Origin: DASSFZ01 sp036514635
GTDB lineage: Bacteria; Chloroflexota; Anaerolineae; Fen-1058
Direction of reading: 5' to 3'
NCBI GenBank assembly: GCA_036514635.1
Contig: DATBWU010000176.1
Span: 1 to 13,891, forward strand
DNA: 13,891 bases
Part shown: positions 12,474 to 13,891 of the stretch, piece by piece
Numbering within the stretch: the first letter of the stretch is position 1
Layout: each line of letters starts with the position of its first letter
Program-made: the position numbers and the translations under genes
Notes under the pieces: generated by a model
The model's input: the letters and a program-made list of their open reading frames with translations, nothing else
Told to the model about the DNA's origin: nothing
The model's database searches: none

Positions 12474-12674
12474 CTAGGGGTTAAACGATTTGAGCAGGCG
12501 CGCGATCTCCGCCACGATCTCCGGCGCGATCAGCGCGCACGGGATAAGCGCGATCACGGCGGCGAACACCACGAGTGCGCGGCGTCCCAGGTCGCCCTGG
12601 ATGCTGAAGCGCACTTTTTCGTCCGACGCCGAGAGATGAACCCGCCACCTGGATCGCTCCCGCCCCTTCGCCAT
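12474..12674 (-). CDS. Small single-span membrane protein, unknown function
   Basis: This protein has 66 residues: a basic N-terminus (MAKGRERSRWRVHLSASDEK), a short polar part, then one membrane segment (ALVVFAAVIALIPCALIAPEIV) and a short tail ending RLLKSFNP. No family was recognised. The ribosome binding site is not obvious. It sits tightly between two same-strand genes (12 and 13 bp gaps), which supports it as a real gene in an operon. Confidence 0.6.
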   Translation of the reverse strand: MAKGRERSRWRVHLSASDEKVRFSIQGDLGRRALVVFAAVIALIPCALIAPEIVAEIARLLKSFNP

Positions 12675-12686
12675 GTGTCTATCGGT

Positions 12687-12914
12687 TCAGGCCGCGCGGC
12701 CGATCAGGAAGTGATGCGGCCGCACAGTCGATGCGGGCAGCACGCGCACGTCGCCGACCTGCGTCTCGGCGCGCTCGATGGCCGCGTCGTTGACGTAGCA
12801 CACGTCCGGCGCTGCGCCAAATTTCTGCCGGTAACGATCCGCCGCCTGCTGAATTTTCTCTTCAAGTCTGCGACGGGGGTCGTCGTCGAACCACAGCAAC
12901 CCTTCTCGCATCAT
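12687..12914 (-). CDS. Conserved-type hypothetical protein, 75 residues
   Basis: Read from the ATG at 12914 (a second ATG follows directly), the protein is MMREGLLWFDDDPRRRLEEK, then a helix IQQAADRYRQKFGAAPDVCY and a C-terminal part with VRVLPASTVRPHHFLIGRAA. The sequence is soluble, compact and of normal composition, unlike chance frames. The frame stays open upstream, but that part overlaps the DUF6504-like gene and is arginine-rich noise. It looks like a small conserved protein often next to DUF6504 genes; the function is unknown. The start codon lies at the edge of a decamer repeat. Confidence 0.62.
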   Translation of the reverse strand: MMREGLLWFDDDPRRRLEEKIQQAADRYRQKFGAAPDVCYVNDAAIERAETQVGDVRVLPASTVRPHHFLIGRAA

Positions 12915-12940
12915 TCGTGTCCATTCGTGTGAATTCGTGA
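12911..12940. repeat. Three tandem decamers in a gene border
   Basis: TCATTCGTGT, CCATTCGTGT and GAATTCGTGA stand in exact 10-bp phase, between the stop of the DUF6504-like gene and the start of the next gene. Confidence 0.8.
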
Positions 12941-13240
12941 TCAGTTTCCCGGCTCGAAGCGCGCGACGTGCCATGTGTTGTGCACGATGTCCTGGAACAA
13001 ATCGAACGCGCCTTCGACACAGCGCACGCGGAAGTAATGCCGCTGCACGCGCCCGCCCCATTGGCGCGTGCCGGTCGTCCAGCAGCGCTCGACGGCGTGC
13101 ACGTCGTAACGTCGCCCGCGCCACAAGAACGTGCGCGGGAAATAGCCGAATCGCTTCGACTGCATCTCGATCGCTTCGATCCGTTTGGGCCGCGCCGGTG
13201 CACGCCGGGCGCTTTTGTTACCGAAGATGATCATTCCCAT
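12941..13240 (-). CDS. DUF6504-like small protein
   Basis: This protein has 99 residues, with a basic N-terminal third and then a compact beta-rich domain: FPRTFLWRGRRYDVHAVERC, GGRVQRHYFRVRCVEGAFDL and FQDIVHNTWHVARFEPGN. The order F-W-RGRRY ... HYFRVR ... Y/F-D-TW-ARFE fits DUF6504, a small domain of unknown function sometimes linked with DNA repair polymerase genes. GGAGAGGAG lies about 10 nt before the ATG; a second ATG two codons in is also possible. The start overlaps the end of the preceding membrane protein gene by 23 bp. Confidence 0.68.
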   Translation of the reverse strand: MGMIIFGNKSARRAPARPKRIEAIEMQSKRFGYFPRTFLWRGRRYDVHAVERCWTTGTRQWGGRVQRHYFRVRCVEGAFDLFQDIVHNTWHVARFEPGN

Positions 13241-13589
13241 CGATGACGGTCTCCTCTCCCAAAATAGTGTATTGGCGCGGCGCCGACACCAGCGTGCCAG
13301 GCGGAGCCGGTTGAAAACTCGACCAGGCCGGCAGCATTGGCGCGGCAGGCGGTTGTGGCGTCATCACGACAATCGGCGGTTGAGGCTGCGCCGGCTGCCG
13401 ATCGCGCGCGGCTCGCTGCGCGCCGACGTACGCGCCGGCCAGAATCGCGAACGGCGCGGCTAAACCGGCTCCGCAGGTCGCGCCGATGAGCAGGTTCATC
13501 GCCTGTTCAGACAGACGCGATCCAATGCTGACTGCCAGTGCGGCAGCGAACGCAATCAGTGCGAGCGCTGTAACGACAGAATCCTTCAT
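13218..13589 (-). CDS. Two-span membrane protein with Pro-rich tail, unknown function
   Basis: This 123-residue protein has two hydrophobic segments near the start (VVTALALIAFAAALAVSI at about 5-22 and MNLLIGATCGAGLAAPFAIL at about 31-50). A Gln/Pro-rich linker (ARDRQPAQPQPPIVVMTPQP) and a short polar tail follow. No family was recognised. The ATG lies 3 bp after the FtsK-type stop, so translation is likely coupled. Confidence 0.62.
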   Translation of the reverse strand: MKDSVVTALALIAFAAALAVSIGSRLSEQAMNLLIGATCGAGLAAPFAILAGAYVGAQRAARDRQPAQPQPPIVVMTPQPPAAPMLPAWSSFQPAPPGTLVSAPRQYTILGEETVIDGNDHLR

Positions 13590-13592
13590 CGA

Positions 13593-13891
13593 TCAACCTG
13601 CGTGTGCTCGATTCAGCACTTGCCCAATCCGGGCGTGCACTCGGAGCGGCAAAGGAAGCGAAGCAGGGTGTGGCTCGGTTTCGGTGTCTTCATCGACGAT
13701 GCCCCAGCCGCGCTGACCCATTTGAAGCCGATCGACGACGTGGGCGCTCTCGTCGGGTGGAATAAACGCTGCCTGGAAGCGGGTGATGCCCACCGCCGAC
13801 ACGGCTAGGAAGTCGCCTCGCCCGGTCAGACGCTCCGCACCACTGCCCCCCACGCCCGTCGCCACCCGCGCATCCTCAATGCTCGTCACGC
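13593..13891 (-). CDS. FtsK/SpoIIIE-type DNA translocase, C-terminal end (cut by window edge)
   Basis: About 99 C-terminal residues are visible; the gene enters from the right edge. IEDARVATGVGGSGAERLTG followed by RGDFLAVSAVGITRFQAAFI matches the late motor region of FtsK-like translocases (GGAEKLLGRGDMLY ... R.QGAFVS). After VVDRLQMGQRG a low-complexity linker leads to the end. No gamma (wHTH) domain is seen in what remains, so it may be a variant lacking KOPS recognition or a related FtsK/HerA-type ATPase. These hexamers pump double-stranded DNA. Confidence 0.65.
   Translation of the reverse strand, partial: VTSIEDARVATGVGGSGAERLTGRGDFLAVSAVGITRFQAAFIPPDESAHVVDRLQMGQRGWGIVDEDTETEPHPASLPLPLRVHARIGQVLNRAHAG

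Noticed and set aside
12690..13124. Longer 145-residue version of the gene at 12687
   Set aside because: The first 70 residues overlap the DUF6504-like gene in another frame and are Arg/Ala-rich noise; the credible protein begins at 12914.

Overview
The window is high-GC bacterial DNA in which every gene but one lies on the minus strand. The mix (FtsK-type translocase end, DUF6504-like protein, RecF, DUF5693-like membrane protein, many degenerate short tandem repeats at gene borders) suggests a Chloroflexota-type bacterium. That placement is an inference from general family knowledge and is tentative.

Right part (about 10876-13891, read leftwards): housekeeping genes. These are the C-terminal end of an FtsK/SpoIIIE translocase, a two-segment membrane protein, a DUF6504-like protein, a 75-residue conserved-type protein, a one-segment membrane protein, a stand-alone LuxR-type HTH protein, a strong hairpin, and recF.

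Middle and left part (about 1-10821): a scattered biosynthetic cluster for a ribosomally made, modified peptide (RiPP) with a lasso-type recognition system. A textbook promoter (TTGACA, 17-bp spacer, TATACT) drives a 140-nt leader and then a tiny gene with a strong ribosome binding site. That gene encodes a 21-residue peptide that is almost nothing but a lasso-type leader (Y-x2-P-x-I-...-T). Downstream on the same strand come an NTP_transf_5-type nucleotidyltransferase, a DUF5693-like membrane protein, a translationally coupled formylglycine-generating-enzyme-like protein and a B12-binding-type radical SAM enzyme. An HPr-kinase-like gene on the plus strand is divergent from the block PqqD-like RRE protein - B2 transglutaminase-like protease - small nucleotidyltransferase - glutamine-dependent asparagine-synthetase-like enzyme - endonuclease/exonuclease/phosphatase protein (cut by the window edge). 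By family logic, the RRE binds the leader, B2 cleaves it, the AsnB-like enzyme forms an amide, and the kinase, nucleotidyltransferases, radical SAM and FGE-like proteins are candidate tailoring enzymes.

The most unusual points are these. (1) The precursor has only three residues after the expected cleavage site and no acidic residue, so it cannot form a lasso as written. (2) A perfect 19-bp inverted repeat brackets the precursor gene, with the promoter outside it: either an invertible switch or a long-range RNA stem. (3) A different short tandem repeat sits at nearly every gene border of the cluster, several of them supplying stop codons. (4) A triple-palindrome element is inserted in frame just before the kinase P-loop. 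No tRNA, rRNA, CRISPR array or transposase was seen.
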